Below are positions 44,630 through 54,832 of a stretch of 64,000 bases of DNA, piece by piece (position 1 is the first letter of the stretch; each line of letters starts with the position of its first letter). Where the stretch lies: NCBI GenBank assembly GCA_001898415.1, contig MKTU01000024.1, positions 1 through 64,000 of the forward strand, given 5' to 3'. The DNA is from Rhodanobacter sp. 67-28 (lineage in GTDB: Bacteria; Pseudomonadota; Gammaproteobacteria; Xanthomonadales; Rhodanobacteraceae). The position numbers and the translations under genes were made by a program. Under the pieces are notes generated by a model. It worked only from the letters and a program-made list of their open reading frames with translations, had not been told where the DNA came from and did no database searches.

Positions 44630-46654
44630 ATGCGTCCATTCGCCACTATCCTGATCGTCGCTGCGGCCATCATCGCGTCAAGCTTCGCCGGCGCGCGCGC
44701 CAGCGCGGAGCCGGCGGGCCATCGGGCCGATGCCGCCATGGGCTATCTCGACGTGCTTGACCTGCATGGTTCGCCGCAGGCACCGACGGACCGGAGCTTC
44801 AACATCTTCTTCGACGCCGGGTCCTGGCATGGTTACAGCCTGCCTCCTGCCGGCGAGGCGGAAACGGGCTTTTCCGGCCCGTTCGTGCACAGCCTGGCCA
44901 ATGGCCAATGGGTCGGTGCGCGCTTTGCCCAATTGACCTTGCAAGGCGCTGTGAGCGGGAAGGGCATCGCCCTGTCCGAGATCGCAAGCCACGCAGCGCC
45001 GGGCTATCTGGTTCGCCGCTTTTCCGGTCCGGGCCTGACGGTGAGCCAGACCCTGTTCTATGCCGATTCCTGGCATGCGCTGGTGCGCATCGAACTGACG
45101 GCGAAGACGTCGCAGGACGTGGATCTTTCCGTCGGCGGGCGCGCGATGTCGCCGCAGGAGGCGAACCTCGCCAAGGTTGGCGACGCGGTGACGCAAACCT
45201 TCAGCCATTCGAACTCGATGCTGCGCACACGACTTCATGCCGATGGCGTTTCCGCCTATCGGATCACGTTGTCGGGGTCCGATTATCGAATCGCCCTGAA
45301 CCGCCACCTGCATCTGGAGTCGAATCAGACGGTGACGGTTTTTGTCGAGCAGACCCTGCTTTACGACGCCCATACCGAGACCCCGCCGCCCGTCGATTAC
45401 GCCACTGCCTGGGCCGGGAATCGCGCGCGCTGGGCCGGTTACCTGAAGTCCGTCGCATCGAGTCACCTCGCCGGCTTGCCCGACGCCACGGCACGGCGGG
45501 TGTCGGTCAAGGCCATCCTGACCTTGCTGGGAAACTGGCGGGCGGCGCGCGGCGACCTGCATCACGACGGGGTGATCCCCTCGTACTCCAACCCCGATTT
45601 CAACGGGTTCTGGGCCTGGGATTCGTGGAAGCATGCGGCGGCGCTGGCCTGGTTCGCTCCGGAGCTTGCGCGCGACCAGATGCGCGCGATGTTCGACTAC
45701 CAGCGCGCCGACGGCATGGTTCCCGACTGCATCTTTCTGCGCAAGGCGGACAACAACTGGCGGGACAGCAAGCCACCGCTGGCGGTGTGGGCGGCGTTGG
45801 AAATCCATCGTGCCACCGGCGACAAGGCCTTCCTGGCCGAGATGTACGACAAGCTGGTGCGTTATCACCGCTGGTGGTTCACGGCGCGCGATCACGATCG
45901 CAACGGCGTGGCCGAATACGGTTCGACCGATGGAACGGCAATCGCCGCCAAGTGGGAAAGCGGCATGGACAACGGCGTCCGCTTCGACGCCATCAGCATG
46001 CGGAAGAACGGCGATGGCGCCTGGTCCATGGATCAGGAGTCGGCCGATCTCAATGCCTATCTCTACAGGGAAAAACTCGATCTGGCGCAGGTCGCGGCCA
46101 TCCTCGGCAGGACGCGGGATCAAGCGCAATGGCTGAAGGAGGCGGCAACGATGAAGGCCGCCATCCAGGCACGCATGTTCGACAAGGCCGGCGGCTACTT
46201 CTTCGACGTCAAGCTGGGCAGTGGCGATCCCGTGCGCGTCTATGGTTCGGAGGGCTGGACGCCGTTGTGGGCCGGCGTGGCAACGTCCGATCAGGCCAGG
46301 TCGGTGGTGCGGACCATGCTCGATCCGCGCAAGTTCGCCACCGTCATGCCGTTCCCCACGCTCGCCGCGGACGATCCGCGCTTCTCCCCGATCAAGGGCT
46401 ATTGGCGCGGCCCGGTCTGGCTCGACCAGGCCTTGTTCGGCATCGAGGCGCTCCGCCGTTTCGGCTATCGCCGGCAGGCCGACGTCATGGCCCGTCGCCT
46501 CGTGCTCAACGCCAAGGGGCTGGCGCAGCAGGCCCCCATGTACGAAAACTACGACCCGCTGACTGGCCAGGGCTATCAGTCGCCCAATTTCAGCTGGTCT
46601 GCCGCGAGCTATCTGCTGTTGCTGCAGAAAAGTCGCGACCGACCGGGTCGATGA
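44630..46654 (+). CDS. Exported GH63-like (alpha/alpha)6 glycosidase
   Basis: This 674-residue protein has a signal peptide (about 1-26) and a C-terminal (alpha/alpha)6 domain. The blocks are FNGFWAWDSWKHAAALAWFAP, KWESGMDNGVRFD, EGWTPLWAGVAT and GYWRGPVWLDQALFGI, which resemble YgjK and other GH63 enzymes. The aspartate in WAWDSWK and acidic residues of the WESGMDN block are candidate catalytic residues. It probably removes alpha-linked glucose or mannose-type units in the periplasm. The ATG at 44630 follows an AGGGAG site. The upstream in-frame start at 44603 lacks one and is not used. Confidence 0.8.
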   Translation: MRPFATILIVAAAIIASSFAGARASAEPAGHRADAAMGYLDVLDLHGSPQAPTDRSFNIFFDAGSWHGYSLPPAGEAETGFSGPFVHSLANGQWVGARFAQLTLQGAVSGKGIALSEIASHAAPGYLVRRFSGPGLTVSQTLFYADSWHALVRIELTAKTSQDVDLSVGGRAMSPQEANLAKVGDAVTQTFSHSNSMLRTRLHADGVSAYRITLSGSDYRIALNRHLHLESNQTVTVFVEQTLLYDAHTETPPPVDYATAWAGNRARWAGYLKSVASSHLAGLPDATARRVSVKAILTLLGNWRAARGDLHHDGVIPSYSNPDFNGFWAWDSWKHAAALAWFAPELARDQMRAMFDYQRADGMVPDCIFLRKADNNWRDSKPPLAVWAALEIHRATGDKAFLAEMYDKLVRYHRWWFTARDHDRNGVAEYGSTDGTAIAAKWESGMDNGVRFDAISMRKNGDGAWSMDQESADLNAYLYREKLDLAQVAAILGRTRDQAQWLKEAATMKAAIQARMFDKAGGYFFDVKLGSGDPVRVYGSEGWTPLWAGVATSDQARSVVRTMLDPRKFATVMPFPTLAADDPRFSPIKGYWRGPVWLDQALFGIEALRRFGYRRQADVMARRLVLNAKGLAQQAPMYENYDPLTGQGYQSPNFSWSAASYLLLLQKSRDRPGR

Positions 46655-46801
46655 TCGGGCTGGCCCCGATCTCCTGCGAAGGGTTGTCGGGCGCCCCTGC
46701 ACGGGACGGGCAGGCTGACGACGCGTCGCCGGGGGCGATCGACATGCAGGCCGAACGCGGTGGTCGACCGGTCGCCGCCCCCTCCATTCGCGCGCCGCTG
46801 G

Positions 46802-48784
46802 CTACGGCATCGTCAACGTGTTGTTGCTGCGGTCGGCATCGGGCAGATCCCGTGCCGGGTCCAGCGTGGCCGATTGCAGCTTGCGCGTGCCGTCGACGTG
46901 GATCACGTAGCTGCGGTGCTGCATCCAGGTTTCCCACGGCACGCGCACGTCCTGTTTGCTGCCGTCGTCGTAGACGAGTTGCAGCGTGGCGGGCAGTACG
47001 AGCTGGTCGAGGTTGGCCACGGTGACGTCGACGCCCTTGCGGTAGTCGCCGTCGGTGTAGGCGGCCTTCTGCACGGCCATGTCGAATTGCCAGTTGTGTT
47101 CGAACCAGCCGCGCCAGAACCAGCCGAGATCCTCGCCGGTGTCGCTTTCCATGAAGCGGAAGAAGTCGGACGGGCTGGGGTGCCTGCCGGCCCAGGTGGC
47201 GATGTAGCGGCGGAAGGCGGGGTCGAAGCGTTCCGGGCCGATGATTTCCTCGCGCAGCAGCACCAGGCCGAAGGCGGCCTTGAAATAGGTGATCGGGTGG
47301 CGGTATTTCTCCGGGATCGCATCGGCCAGGGTCATCGGCGGCGGCGCGTCCGCATCCTTCAGGATGGCCGCGATCTGCTCGGCCGGGGTGCCCTTGCCGG
47401 GGGCGTATTCGCTGTCGCGCTTGGGCGCGAACTTGCCGCCGTCGAAGGCCTCGGCTTCATACACGTCGACGAAGGTGTTGAAGCCCTCGTCCATCCATGC
47501 GTCGCGCCGCTCGTTGCTGCCTACCACCATCGGGAACCAGGTGTGGCCGATTTCGTGGGCGATCAGCATGCGCAGGACGGCGCCGGCAGCCTTCTTGTGG
47601 TCGAAGGTGATGCCCGGGTATTCCATGCCGCCGGCGGTGCCGGCTTCGTTGATGGCGACGGGGTACGGATACGGGTAGTAGGTGCGCGAGAAGAACTCGA
47701 CCGATTTCTTCAGGTTCTGCGTGGCCACGCCCCAGGCCTTGTCGCCGGCGCTTTCCACCGGGTAGGCCGACATCGCCAGCGCGGTCTTGCCGTCGGGCAG
47801 GTTGATGCGCGCGGCGTCCCAGATGTACGCCCTGGACGCGCCGAAGGCCACGTCGCGGGTGTTCTTCATCGCGAAGTGCCAGGTCAGCGTGCCGCCGCGT
47901 TTCGGGCGGCTGGCCGGGTCGTCGACTTCGGCGGCGCTGCGGATCATCACGGTGGCGTCGCTGTGGCGGGCCTGGTCGAGGCGCTTGCGCTCGGTGGCGG
48001 TCAGCACGTCCTGCGGGTTGAGCAGTTCGCCGGAGCCGACCACGAGCATGTCCGAGGGCACGGTGACGCGATAGTCGAAGTCGCCGTATTCGAGATAGAA
48101 CTCGCTGTTGAGGTAGGGCTGGGTGTCCCAGCCGCGCAGGTCGTCATAGACGGCCATGCGCGGATACCACTGCGCCATCTCGAAGATGTCGCCCTGCCTG
48201 TTCGCGTTGACGTCGGTGCGCCCGCCGAACTCGCCGGGCACGGTGTAATCCCAGCTGATGTGCAGCTTGAGCTGGCCGCCGTGGCCTTTCAGTGCGGTGG
48301 GCAGGGTGACCTGCATGCGGGTGTCGCTGACGACCCAGTGCGCTTTCTGCCTGTGGCCGCCGGCGTCCTCCACCTCGACCGAGCGGATGTGTTCGCCGCT
48401 GGTGAACTCGGTGGGGAACTTGGCGCCGCCGAACGCGCCGCGGGCGTCCTTGCGGTAGCGGTTCTGTTCGATCTGCAGCCACAGCACCGGCAACGCGTCG
48501 GGGCTGCGGTTGGTGTAGGTGATCACTTCGCTGCCGCTGAGCTTGCGCGTCGAGGGATCCAGAGTTGCCTCGATCCGGTAGTCGGCGCGGTTCTGCCAGA
48601 ACGCCGGTCCGGGCTTGCCGCTGGCGTCGCGCATGGCGTTGGCCGCTTGCGGGTAGGTGAACGGGGCGAAGGTCTGCAGCGGGTCGAAGCCGTGCTTCGG
48701 CGCATCCGCCGCGTGTGCGGAGAGCGCCGCGCCGAGCAGCAGCGCGAGGCTCGTGGCCAGTCGTTTCGTCAGTGCCTTTGCCAT
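46802..48784 (-). CDS. Exported M1-family metallopeptidase
   Basis: This 660-residue protein has a signal peptide (about 1-26, ending AHAAD). The zinc motif His410-Glu411-x2-His414-x18-Glu433 lies in AHEIGHTWF and WMDEG, and the exopeptidase loop GGMEYP is at 386-390. It is an aminopeptidase N-like enzyme in the periplasm. Its neighbours are glycosidases, so it may help degrade glycoprotein-type substrates, but it could be unrelated. The start at 48784 gives a good signal peptide; the frame upstream to 48865 does not. Confidence 0.9.
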   Translation of the reverse strand: MAKALTKRLATSLALLLGAALSAHAADAPKHGFDPLQTFAPFTYPQAANAMRDASGKPGPAFWQNRADYRIEATLDPSTRKLSGSEVITYTNRSPDALPVLWLQIEQNRYRKDARGAFGGAKFPTEFTSGEHIRSVEVEDAGGHRQKAHWVVSDTRMQVTLPTALKGHGGQLKLHISWDYTVPGEFGGRTDVNANRQGDIFEMAQWYPRMAVYDDLRGWDTQPYLNSEFYLEYGDFDYRVTVPSDMLVVGSGELLNPQDVLTATERKRLDQARHSDATVMIRSAAEVDDPASRPKRGGTLTWHFAMKNTRDVAFGASRAYIWDAARINLPDGKTALAMSAYPVESAGDKAWGVATQNLKKSVEFFSRTYYPYPYPVAINEAGTAGGMEYPGITFDHKKAAGAVLRMLIAHEIGHTWFPMVVGSNERRDAWMDEGFNTFVDVYEAEAFDGGKFAPKRDSEYAPGKGTPAEQIAAILKDADAPPPMTLADAIPEKYRHPITYFKAAFGLVLLREEIIGPERFDPAFRRYIATWAGRHPSPSDFFRFMESDTGEDLGWFWRGWFEHNWQFDMAVQKAAYTDGDYRKGVDVTVANLDQLVLPATLQLVYDDGSKQDVRVPWETWMQHRSYVIHVDGTRKLQSATLDPARDLPDADRSNNTLTMP

Positions 48785-48857
48785 GTGTCCGGTTCCCCAT
48801 TCTCGAAATGTGCGATGAAACGGCCGCGACCGTTCCCTGACCTTGCGCGGCCGCGCA

Positions 48858-51251
48858 TCAACCATGCGGCGGCGGAAATGACGGTGGTTCGCCGGCGTCG
48901 CCCGCGCCCCACGAGGTATTGGCCTTCGCGCCCAGCGCGTAGCGCAACGTGCCGCCGTGGGCGACCAGCGCCGGTGTCAGCCAAGGTGCGTCGTGCGGCT
49001 TGCCGTTCACGGTGAGCGACTGCACGAACGGTGTCCGTGCCGAGGCGCCGGGGGCGTCGATGATCACGTCGCCGCCGCTGCCGTGCACCACGGCGTGGGG
49101 AAACAGCGGGCTGCCCAGCAGCAGTTCGGCGCGCCCGGGGATTTCGGGATACATGCCCAGCGCGGCCCAGACGTACCAGGAGGACATCTCGCCGAGATCG
49201 TCGTTGCCGGGGATGCCGTCGGGCGCGTTCTTCCAGATCGTGTTGGCGACGATGCGCACCGCCTCCTGGGTCTTCCACGGTTGCCCGGCGTAGTCGTAGA
49301 GCCAGGGCGTGGCCACCGATGGTTCGTTGTCCAGCTCGGCGTGCAGCGGGCCGGCCCCGGTCAACGCCCACTTGCCGTCGGGCGTGTGGAAGAACGCATC
49401 CAGTCGCCGGGTGGCGGCAGCCTTGCCGCCCAGCGTGTCGAACAGGCCGTGCACGTCGAACGGCACCATCCAGAGGTAGACCGCGGCACTGCCTTCGACG
49501 AAGCCTTCGTCGGTGACCGGCTGGAAGGCCGGCCAGCTGCCGTCGGCGTTGCGGTTCTGGATGTAGCCGGCCTTCGGCGTGGCGCTGGGGTTGAACAGGT
49601 TGCGCCAGTAGCCGGCGCGGGTCAGGAACCGGGCGCGGCCGCTGGCGTCGCCCACCTGGCGGGCGAGTTCGGAAAGCGCGAAATCGGCGGTGCTGTCTTC
49701 CAGCGTCTCGCCGGCGCCGCCCCACGCATGCGACTTGCTGGCGATGTAGTGCAGGTCGAGCCACTGGTCCAGCGACGGACGCTGGCCGACGCACTCGACG
49801 TTGCAGCCGTCATCGGAGAGATCGTTGGCGGTGACCACCGTGGCTGCCTTCACCAGCGAGGCATAGGCGCCGTGCAGGTCGAAGTCGCGGCCGCCGAACG
49901 CCACGATGTCGGCCAGCGCGGGCACTGCCGGGTCGCCGCTCATCACGTGGGTGCCGCCGGAGTTGTGCGTCCAGCGATCCCATTCGCCGTGGTTCTGCCG
50001 TGCCTGGTTGTAGAGCGACTGCGCGATGTCGCTGCCGCGCTTCGGGTCGAGCCAGCTGACCAGTTGCAGGTGCGAGCGGTAGATGTCCCAGCCGGAGAAG
50101 TTGGCATACTGCATCGCCTGCCGGCCTTCGACCGTGTGCGTGCGCTGGTCGAAGCCGCGGTACTGTCCGTTGACGTCGCTGTAGACGTTCGGATGCATCA
50201 TCACGTGGTACAGCGCGGTGTAGAAGGTGGTGCGCTGGTCCGGCGTGCCGCCGTCGACGGCGATGCGGCCGAGATCCCGGTTCCACGCCTGGACGGCCTT
50301 CTCGCGCACGCTGGCGAACGTCGTGCGCTGTGGAATTTCCGCTTTGAGGTTGGCGCGCGCATTGGCGAGGCTGACGTAGGAAATGCCCACGCGCAGGCCG
50401 ACCTTCGCGCCGTGGTTGCCGAAGTCGAGCCACGCGCCGGAACCCTTGCCGATGGCAAAGAAACCGTTATCGCCATAGCCGGTGCCGCCGCTGGCAGTGC
50501 GCGCGCCAGCGCGCACCTGGCCGTCCACCCAGGTGCCGCCGGTGCGGAACGGCTGGTCGAACTCGGCGACGAAATACAGCGTGTAGTAGCTCTTGCGGTC
50601 CGCCTCGGCGAGATAGCCGCAGAAGTTGCCGCTGGTGACCGAGCCGGTGACCGTGCGCGTGGCCGGATCGACGCGCACGTCGGCGGCGCTGCTGCCGACC
50701 TCGGAGTCGGAGGTGCGGATCAGCAGGTTGGCTGGCTTGCCGGCGGGGAAGTCGATGGTGGCGATGCCGCTGTGCATCGCGGCGGTGAGTTCAACGGAGC
50801 TGCCGTTGGCCAGCGCCACCCGGTAGTAGCCGGCCTTGGCTGTTTCCTCGGCGTGGGAGAAATCGCTGGCGTAGACGCTGTCCGTGGCATCGGCCGAGGG
50901 CGAGCTGGTCACGGCCGTGGTGATCGGCATGAACGGGATGTCGCCGCTGGCGCCGGCACAGCCGGTGCCGGACAGATGGGTCAGGGCGAAGCCGCGCACG
51001 CGCGGGTGGTCGTAGGCGTAGCCACCCGGCGCGGCGGTGCGATTGTGCTTGCCGCGGGTCGTCTCCGGGCTCCACTGCAGCATGCCGAACGGCAGCATCG
51101 GACCGGGAAAGGTGTTGCCGCCGTTGCTGCTGCCGATCAGCGGGTTGACCGCGGCGGCCGGCGAGCCCTCAGCCGCCTGCGCGAAGGCGAGCGGCGCGAC
51201 CAGCAACAGCGGGGTCGCGAGCGCGAGGCGAGCGGGCAAACGTCGGATCAT
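48858..51251 (-). CDS. Exported GH92 alpha-mannosidase
   Basis: This 797-residue enzyme has a signal peptide (about 1-24, ending AFAQA). The GH92 blocks are all present: VNPLIGSSNGGNTFPGPMLP near the start, LTHLSGTGCAGASGDIPFMP, SGWDIYRSHLQLVSWLDP, and GNDDLGEMSSWYVWAALGMY near the end. GH92 enzymes are calcium-dependent exo-alpha-mannosidases. The second GH92 at 54925 has Q in place of E in the GNDDLGxM motif, and the two differ elsewhere, so linkage preferences probably differ. Confidence 0.93.
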   Translation of the reverse strand: MIRRLPARLALATPLLLVAPLAFAQAAEGSPAAAVNPLIGSSNGGNTFPGPMLPFGMLQWSPETTRGKHNRTAAPGGYAYDHPRVRGFALTHLSGTGCAGASGDIPFMPITTAVTSSPSADATDSVYASDFSHAEETAKAGYYRVALANGSSVELTAAMHSGIATIDFPAGKPANLLIRTSDSEVGSSAADVRVDPATRTVTGSVTSGNFCGYLAEADRKSYYTLYFVAEFDQPFRTGGTWVDGQVRAGARTASGGTGYGDNGFFAIGKGSGAWLDFGNHGAKVGLRVGISYVSLANARANLKAEIPQRTTFASVREKAVQAWNRDLGRIAVDGGTPDQRTTFYTALYHVMMHPNVYSDVNGQYRGFDQRTHTVEGRQAMQYANFSGWDIYRSHLQLVSWLDPKRGSDIAQSLYNQARQNHGEWDRWTHNSGGTHVMSGDPAVPALADIVAFGGRDFDLHGAYASLVKAATVVTANDLSDDGCNVECVGQRPSLDQWLDLHYIASKSHAWGGAGETLEDSTADFALSELARQVGDASGRARFLTRAGYWRNLFNPSATPKAGYIQNRNADGSWPAFQPVTDEGFVEGSAAVYLWMVPFDVHGLFDTLGGKAAATRRLDAFFHTPDGKWALTGAGPLHAELDNEPSVATPWLYDYAGQPWKTQEAVRIVANTIWKNAPDGIPGNDDLGEMSSWYVWAALGMYPEIPGRAELLLGSPLFPHAVVHGSGGDVIIDAPGASARTPFVQSLTVNGKPHDAPWLTPALVAHGGTLRYALGAKANTSWGAGDAGEPPSFPPPHG

Positions 51252-51272
51252 GAGGGCTTCCCTTGGCAGGGT

Positions 51273-52472
51273 TCAACGCGCGAGCAAGGCGAGCACTTCG
51301 TGACACGCGCCCATGGTGTGGTAGTCGGTCTTGCCGGCCGGGCTTTTCTCGTCGCTGATCTTGCGGTTGTCGGGGGTGAGGATGCGGTACCAGGCGCCAT
51401 GCCGGTGATCCACGAAATGCTCCCACGCGTAGGTCCACAGGCGCCTGTACCAGTCGTCATAGACGGCCTCGCCGGTACGCGCGTGCAGCAGGGCGGCGGC
51501 GGCCAGCGACTCGGCCTGCACCCAGAAATATTTTTCGTCGTCGCAGATGCTGCCATCCGGCGCGAAGCCGTAGCAGATGCCACCGTGTTCGTCGTCCCAG
51601 GCGTGGGCCAGGGCGCGGTCGAACAGTTCCTTCGCGCGCGGCAGCAGCCAGTCCTGCGGCGTGCCGCGCGCGGCCAGCAGCGGCTCCATGATCAGCAGCA
51701 GCTTGGCCCATTCGGTCTGGTGGCCGGGCTGGAAGCCCCACGGCTTGAACAGGTTCTTCGGGTCGTCGCGGTTGAATTCGCGGTCGATGTTCCAGTGGCG
51801 ATCGTAGTGTTCCCATACCAGGCCATCGGCCTTGGCGGCCTGGTCGCGGGTCATGCGGTCAGCGAGGGTGAACGCGCGATCGAGGTAGCGCGGCTCACGG
51901 GTGGCCTGGTAGGCGGCGATCATCGCCTCGCACATGTGCATGTTGGCGTTCTGGCCGCGGTAATCGCTGAAATGCCAGTCGGCATCGGCCTCGTCGCGGT
52001 ACAGCCGCGCGTCGGCCTCCCAGTAGCGTTGCTCGAGCAGGTTCCAGGTCTCGTCCATCCAGCCGCGGGCTTCCTCGATGCCGGCCTTCAGCGCGGTGGC
52101 ATAGGCCAGCAGCACGAAGGCGACGCCGTAGGCCTGGTTGGAGCTGTCTTCCGGCCGGCCGTCGCGGATGGTCCAGTGATAGCCGCCGTTGGCGGGGTTG
52201 CGATGGACCTCGCGCAGGTAGCGCAGGCCGTGCCGCGTGGCCTCCAGGTATTCGGGGTTGCCGAAGGCCAGCCATGCCATCGCGTAGTTGAAGACGAAGC
52301 GCGTGCTGCTGACCAGGTGGCGATGACTGCGGTCGTAGATCGTGCCGTCGTCCTTGAAGTAGTGGAAGAAGCCGCCTTCCGGATCGATCGCGCGCGGATG
52401 GTAGAACGCCATCGTCTGCGCGATGTGGCTGCGCAGGAAGTCAGGCGAGCGGAAATCGGGTGCGGCAGTCAT
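51273..52472 (-). CDS. AGE-family sugar epimerase/isomerase (mannose isomerase-like)
   Basis: This 399-residue (alpha/alpha)6 protein has the AGE-family blocks RFVFNYAMAWLAFGNPEYLE, GGYHWTIRDGRPED, NANMHMCEAMIAAY, FQPGHQTEWAKLLL and KTDYHTMGACHEV. The histidines in the last three are catalytic in relatives. Between alpha-mannosidases and a fructokinase-like gene, isomerisation of D-mannose to D-fructose is the likely reaction. Cellobiose or GlcNAc 2-epimerase activity is less likely by context. It overlaps the kinase by four bases (ATGA). Confidence 0.88.
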   Translation of the reverse strand: MTAAPDFRSPDFLRSHIAQTMAFYHPRAIDPEGGFFHYFKDDGTIYDRSHRHLVSSTRFVFNYAMAWLAFGNPEYLEATRHGLRYLREVHRNPANGGYHWTIRDGRPEDSSNQAYGVAFVLLAYATALKAGIEEARGWMDETWNLLEQRYWEADARLYRDEADADWHFSDYRGQNANMHMCEAMIAAYQATREPRYLDRAFTLADRMTRDQAAKADGLVWEHYDRHWNIDREFNRDDPKNLFKPWGFQPGHQTEWAKLLLIMEPLLAARGTPQDWLLPRAKELFDRALAHAWDDEHGGICYGFAPDGSICDDEKYFWVQAESLAAAALLHARTGEAVYDDWYRRLWTYAWEHFVDHRHGAWYRILTPDNRKISDEKSPAGKTDYHTMGACHEVLALLAR

Positions 52473-53461
52473 GCCTGCTTCTCCATGAAGTCGAGCACCT
52501 CGGCGCCACTGGGCATCGCGGCGAACGAGCCCTGGCGGGTGACCGTGAGCGCGCCGCAGGCGGCGGCGAAACGCAGCATCGCGTGCAGCCGCGGCAGCTG
52601 GCTCACCAGGTGGTCGAGCCGGTCGGGCGTCGCGTCGAGTTCGGCCAGGCGGCACAGCAGGCCGCCGACGAAGGCGTCGCCGGCGGCGGTGCTGTCGACC
52701 ACGGTCACGGCGTAGCCCGGCAGCTCCCCTTCGGCATCCGGATGGAACCAGCGCATGGGCCGCGCGCCGTCGGTGACCACCAGCAGCCGGGCGCGACCGC
52801 GCCACAGGCGGTCCAGCGCGGCCTGCTCGCCGTCCGGTGCCAGCCACGCGAATTCCTCGGCCGAGAGTTTCACCACGTCGGCCAGATGCAGCGCCGGCCA
52901 CACCTGCGTCAGTGCATCGGCGCCGGCCGGCCACAACGCAGGGCGCAGGTTGAGGTCCATGCTGACCAGCGCGCCGGCGCCGTGCGCGCGCTGCATGCCT
53001 TCGCGAGTCGCGTCGGCGATGGCCGGCCCGGTCAGGCAGTTGGAGCAGACGTGGAACACCGCCACGCCGTCGAATGCCCCGGCGCGGAAATCGGCAACGC
53101 GGAATTGCAGATCGGCCGTGCGCTCGCGATGGAAGATGAAGCTGCGCTCGCCCGCGGCATCCAGCGTGACCAGCGCGAGCGCGGTGGGTGCGGCCGTGCG
53201 TGACACGTCCGCCGTGCCCACGCCGGCGCGTTGCAGGCCATCCAGCAGGAAGTCGCCGAAGCGGTCGGTAGAGAGCATCCCGGCGAAGCGCGCGTTGCCG
53301 CCCAGGCGCGCCACCGCCACCGCGACGTTCGCCGGCGCGCCGCCGGCGAACGGAACGAAGCTGGCGGCGAAGCCGTGCGCGTCGACGCCGCTGGCGTGCA
53401 GGTCGATCAGCGCCTCGCCGAAACAGAGGATCGGCCGGGGCGGGGCGGGATCAGTCGACAC
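52469..53461 (-). CDS. PfkB-family sugar kinase, probable fructokinase
   Basis: This 330-residue ribokinase-fold protein has the substrate-side motif GGAPANVAVAVARLGG near the start. The anion-hole/catalytic block is DSTAAGDAFVGGLL, where Ser-Thr-Ala replaces the usual Thr-x-Gly ahead of AGD. It should phosphorylate fructose formed by the AGE-type isomerase, feeding glycolysis. It overlaps the permease by 11 bases and the isomerase by four. Confidence 0.9.
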   Translation of the reverse strand: MSTDPAPPRPILCFGEALIDLHASGVDAHGFAASFVPFAGGAPANVAVAVARLGGNARFAGMLSTDRFGDFLLDGLQRAGVGTADVSRTAAPTALALVTLDAAGERSFIFHRERTADLQFRVADFRAGAFDGVAVFHVCSNCLTGPAIADATREGMQRAHGAGALVSMDLNLRPALWPAGADALTQVWPALHLADVVKLSAEEFAWLAPDGEQAALDRLWRGRARLLVVTDGARPMRWFHPDAEGELPGYAVTVVDSTAAGDAFVGGLLCRLAELDATPDRLDHLVSQLPRLHAMLRFAAACGALTVTRQGSFAAMPSGAEVLDFMEKQA

Positions 53462-54770
53462 TGCTGCGGATCTTCGAGCCGCTGATGCCGTAGAACACGA
53501 TGTACAGGTAGCACAGCAGCGGCAGGAAGAACGCGTGCTGCAGGCCGATGTGGTCGGCCAGCACGCCCTGCAGCTGCGGGATCACCGCGCCGCCGACGAT
53601 GGCCATGATCAGCAGGCTCGATGCCTTGCTGGTCATCGGGCCAAGCCGCTCGATGCCGAGCGCGAAGATGGTCGGGAACATGATCGAGTTGAACAGGCCG
53701 ATCGCGATGATGCTGTACATCGCCGTGGTGCCGCTGCTCAGCATGGTGGTCAGCACCAGCAGCGCGTTGATCGCGGCGAACGTGGCCAGCAGCTTGCGCG
53801 GCGAGATCCTGGCCATCAACGCCGAGCCGACGAAACGGCCGAGCATGGCACCGCCCCAGTACCACGAGACGTACTTCGCCGCCTGCTGCTCGCTCATGTG
53901 GCCGATGTCGGGCATCGACAGGTAGTTGACCATGAAGCTGCCGATCGACACCTCGGCGCCGACGTAGAAGAAGATGCCCAGCACGCCGAACAGCAAGTGC
54001 GGGTGGCGCAGCACGTCGGCGAAGCCATGGCGGCCGTGATCGTCCTTGTCGGTGGACTCGGTCAATGCCGGCAGCCGGAACATCCACACGAACAGCGCCA
54101 GCAGGAACAGCACCACCGCCAACCCGATGTACGGGAACTGCACCGCCTGCGCCTGCTGGGTGTCGTAGAGCAGGCGTTGCGCCGGTTCCAGCGCGGCGAG
54201 TTCCTCCGGGTTCTTGACCACGTTGGAGAGAATCAGCAGGCCGCCGAACAGCGGCGCCAGCGTGGTGCCGAGCGAGTTCAGCGCCTGTGCCAGGGTGAGC
54301 CGGCTGGAGCTGGTCTTCTCCGGGCCGAGCAGGGCCACGTACGGATTGGCGGCCACCTGCAACACCGTGATGCCGGTGGCCAGCACGAACAGCGCGCCGA
54401 GGAAGGCCGGGTAGAGATGCAGCGCCGCGGCCGGCCAGAAGCCCAGCGCGCCGATGCCGGCGATCGCCAGCCCGGCCACGATGCCCTTCTTGTAGCCCAG
54501 TGCCGCGACCATGCGCCCGGCCGGCATGCCCATCAGGAAATACGCACCGAAAAAGGTGAGCTGCACCAGGATCGCCTGGGCGTAGTTGAGCTGGAAGATC
54601 GACTTCAGGTGCGGGATCAGGATGTCGTTGAGGCAGGTGAGGAAGCCCCACATGAAGAAGATCGTGGTGAGCACGCCCAGCGCCAGCCAACTGCTGGTGT
54701 AGGGCGCGTGGGGCGCACCGTGGTCCGGCGCGAGGGGAGTGGGGCGGGGCGGCGCAGCGACAGGGGCCAT
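53451..54770 (-). CDS. FHS-family MFS sugar permease
   Basis: This 439-residue transporter has about 12 helices. It shows the fucose/glucose-galactose porter hallmarks FFMWGFLTCLNDILIPHLK, QLTFFGAYFLMGMPAGRM, QVAANPYVALLGPEKTSSSR and MFPTIFALGIERLG. By context it takes up mannose released by the two GH92 enzymes. It is the first gene of the minus-strand mannoside operon and reads away from the LacI-type operator at 54833-54846. Confidence 0.92.
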   Translation of the reverse strand: MAPVAAPPRPTPLAPDHGAPHAPYTSSWLALGVLTTIFFMWGFLTCLNDILIPHLKSIFQLNYAQAILVQLTFFGAYFLMGMPAGRMVAALGYKKGIVAGLAIAGIGALGFWPAAALHLYPAFLGALFVLATGITVLQVAANPYVALLGPEKTSSSRLTLAQALNSLGTTLAPLFGGLLILSNVVKNPEELAALEPAQRLLYDTQQAQAVQFPYIGLAVVLFLLALFVWMFRLPALTESTDKDDHGRHGFADVLRHPHLLFGVLGIFFYVGAEVSIGSFMVNYLSMPDIGHMSEQQAAKYVSWYWGGAMLGRFVGSALMARISPRKLLATFAAINALLVLTTMLSSGTTAMYSIIAIGLFNSIMFPTIFALGIERLGPMTSKASSLLIMAIVGGAVIPQLQGVLADHIGLQHAFFLPLLCYLYIVFYGISGSKIRSSVD

Positions 54771-54832
54771 GGCGATTCCGGTACGGGAGGCGGTCGGGCG
54801 TGTGTCGCTCGGCGGGCAAGCAACCGGGCCAA

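Noticed and set aside
46653-46671. GATCGGG/CCCGATC hairpin at the end of the GH63-like gene as a terminator
   Set aside because: The stem has only seven pairs, overlaps the stop codon and lacks a T tract. It is too weak to list.
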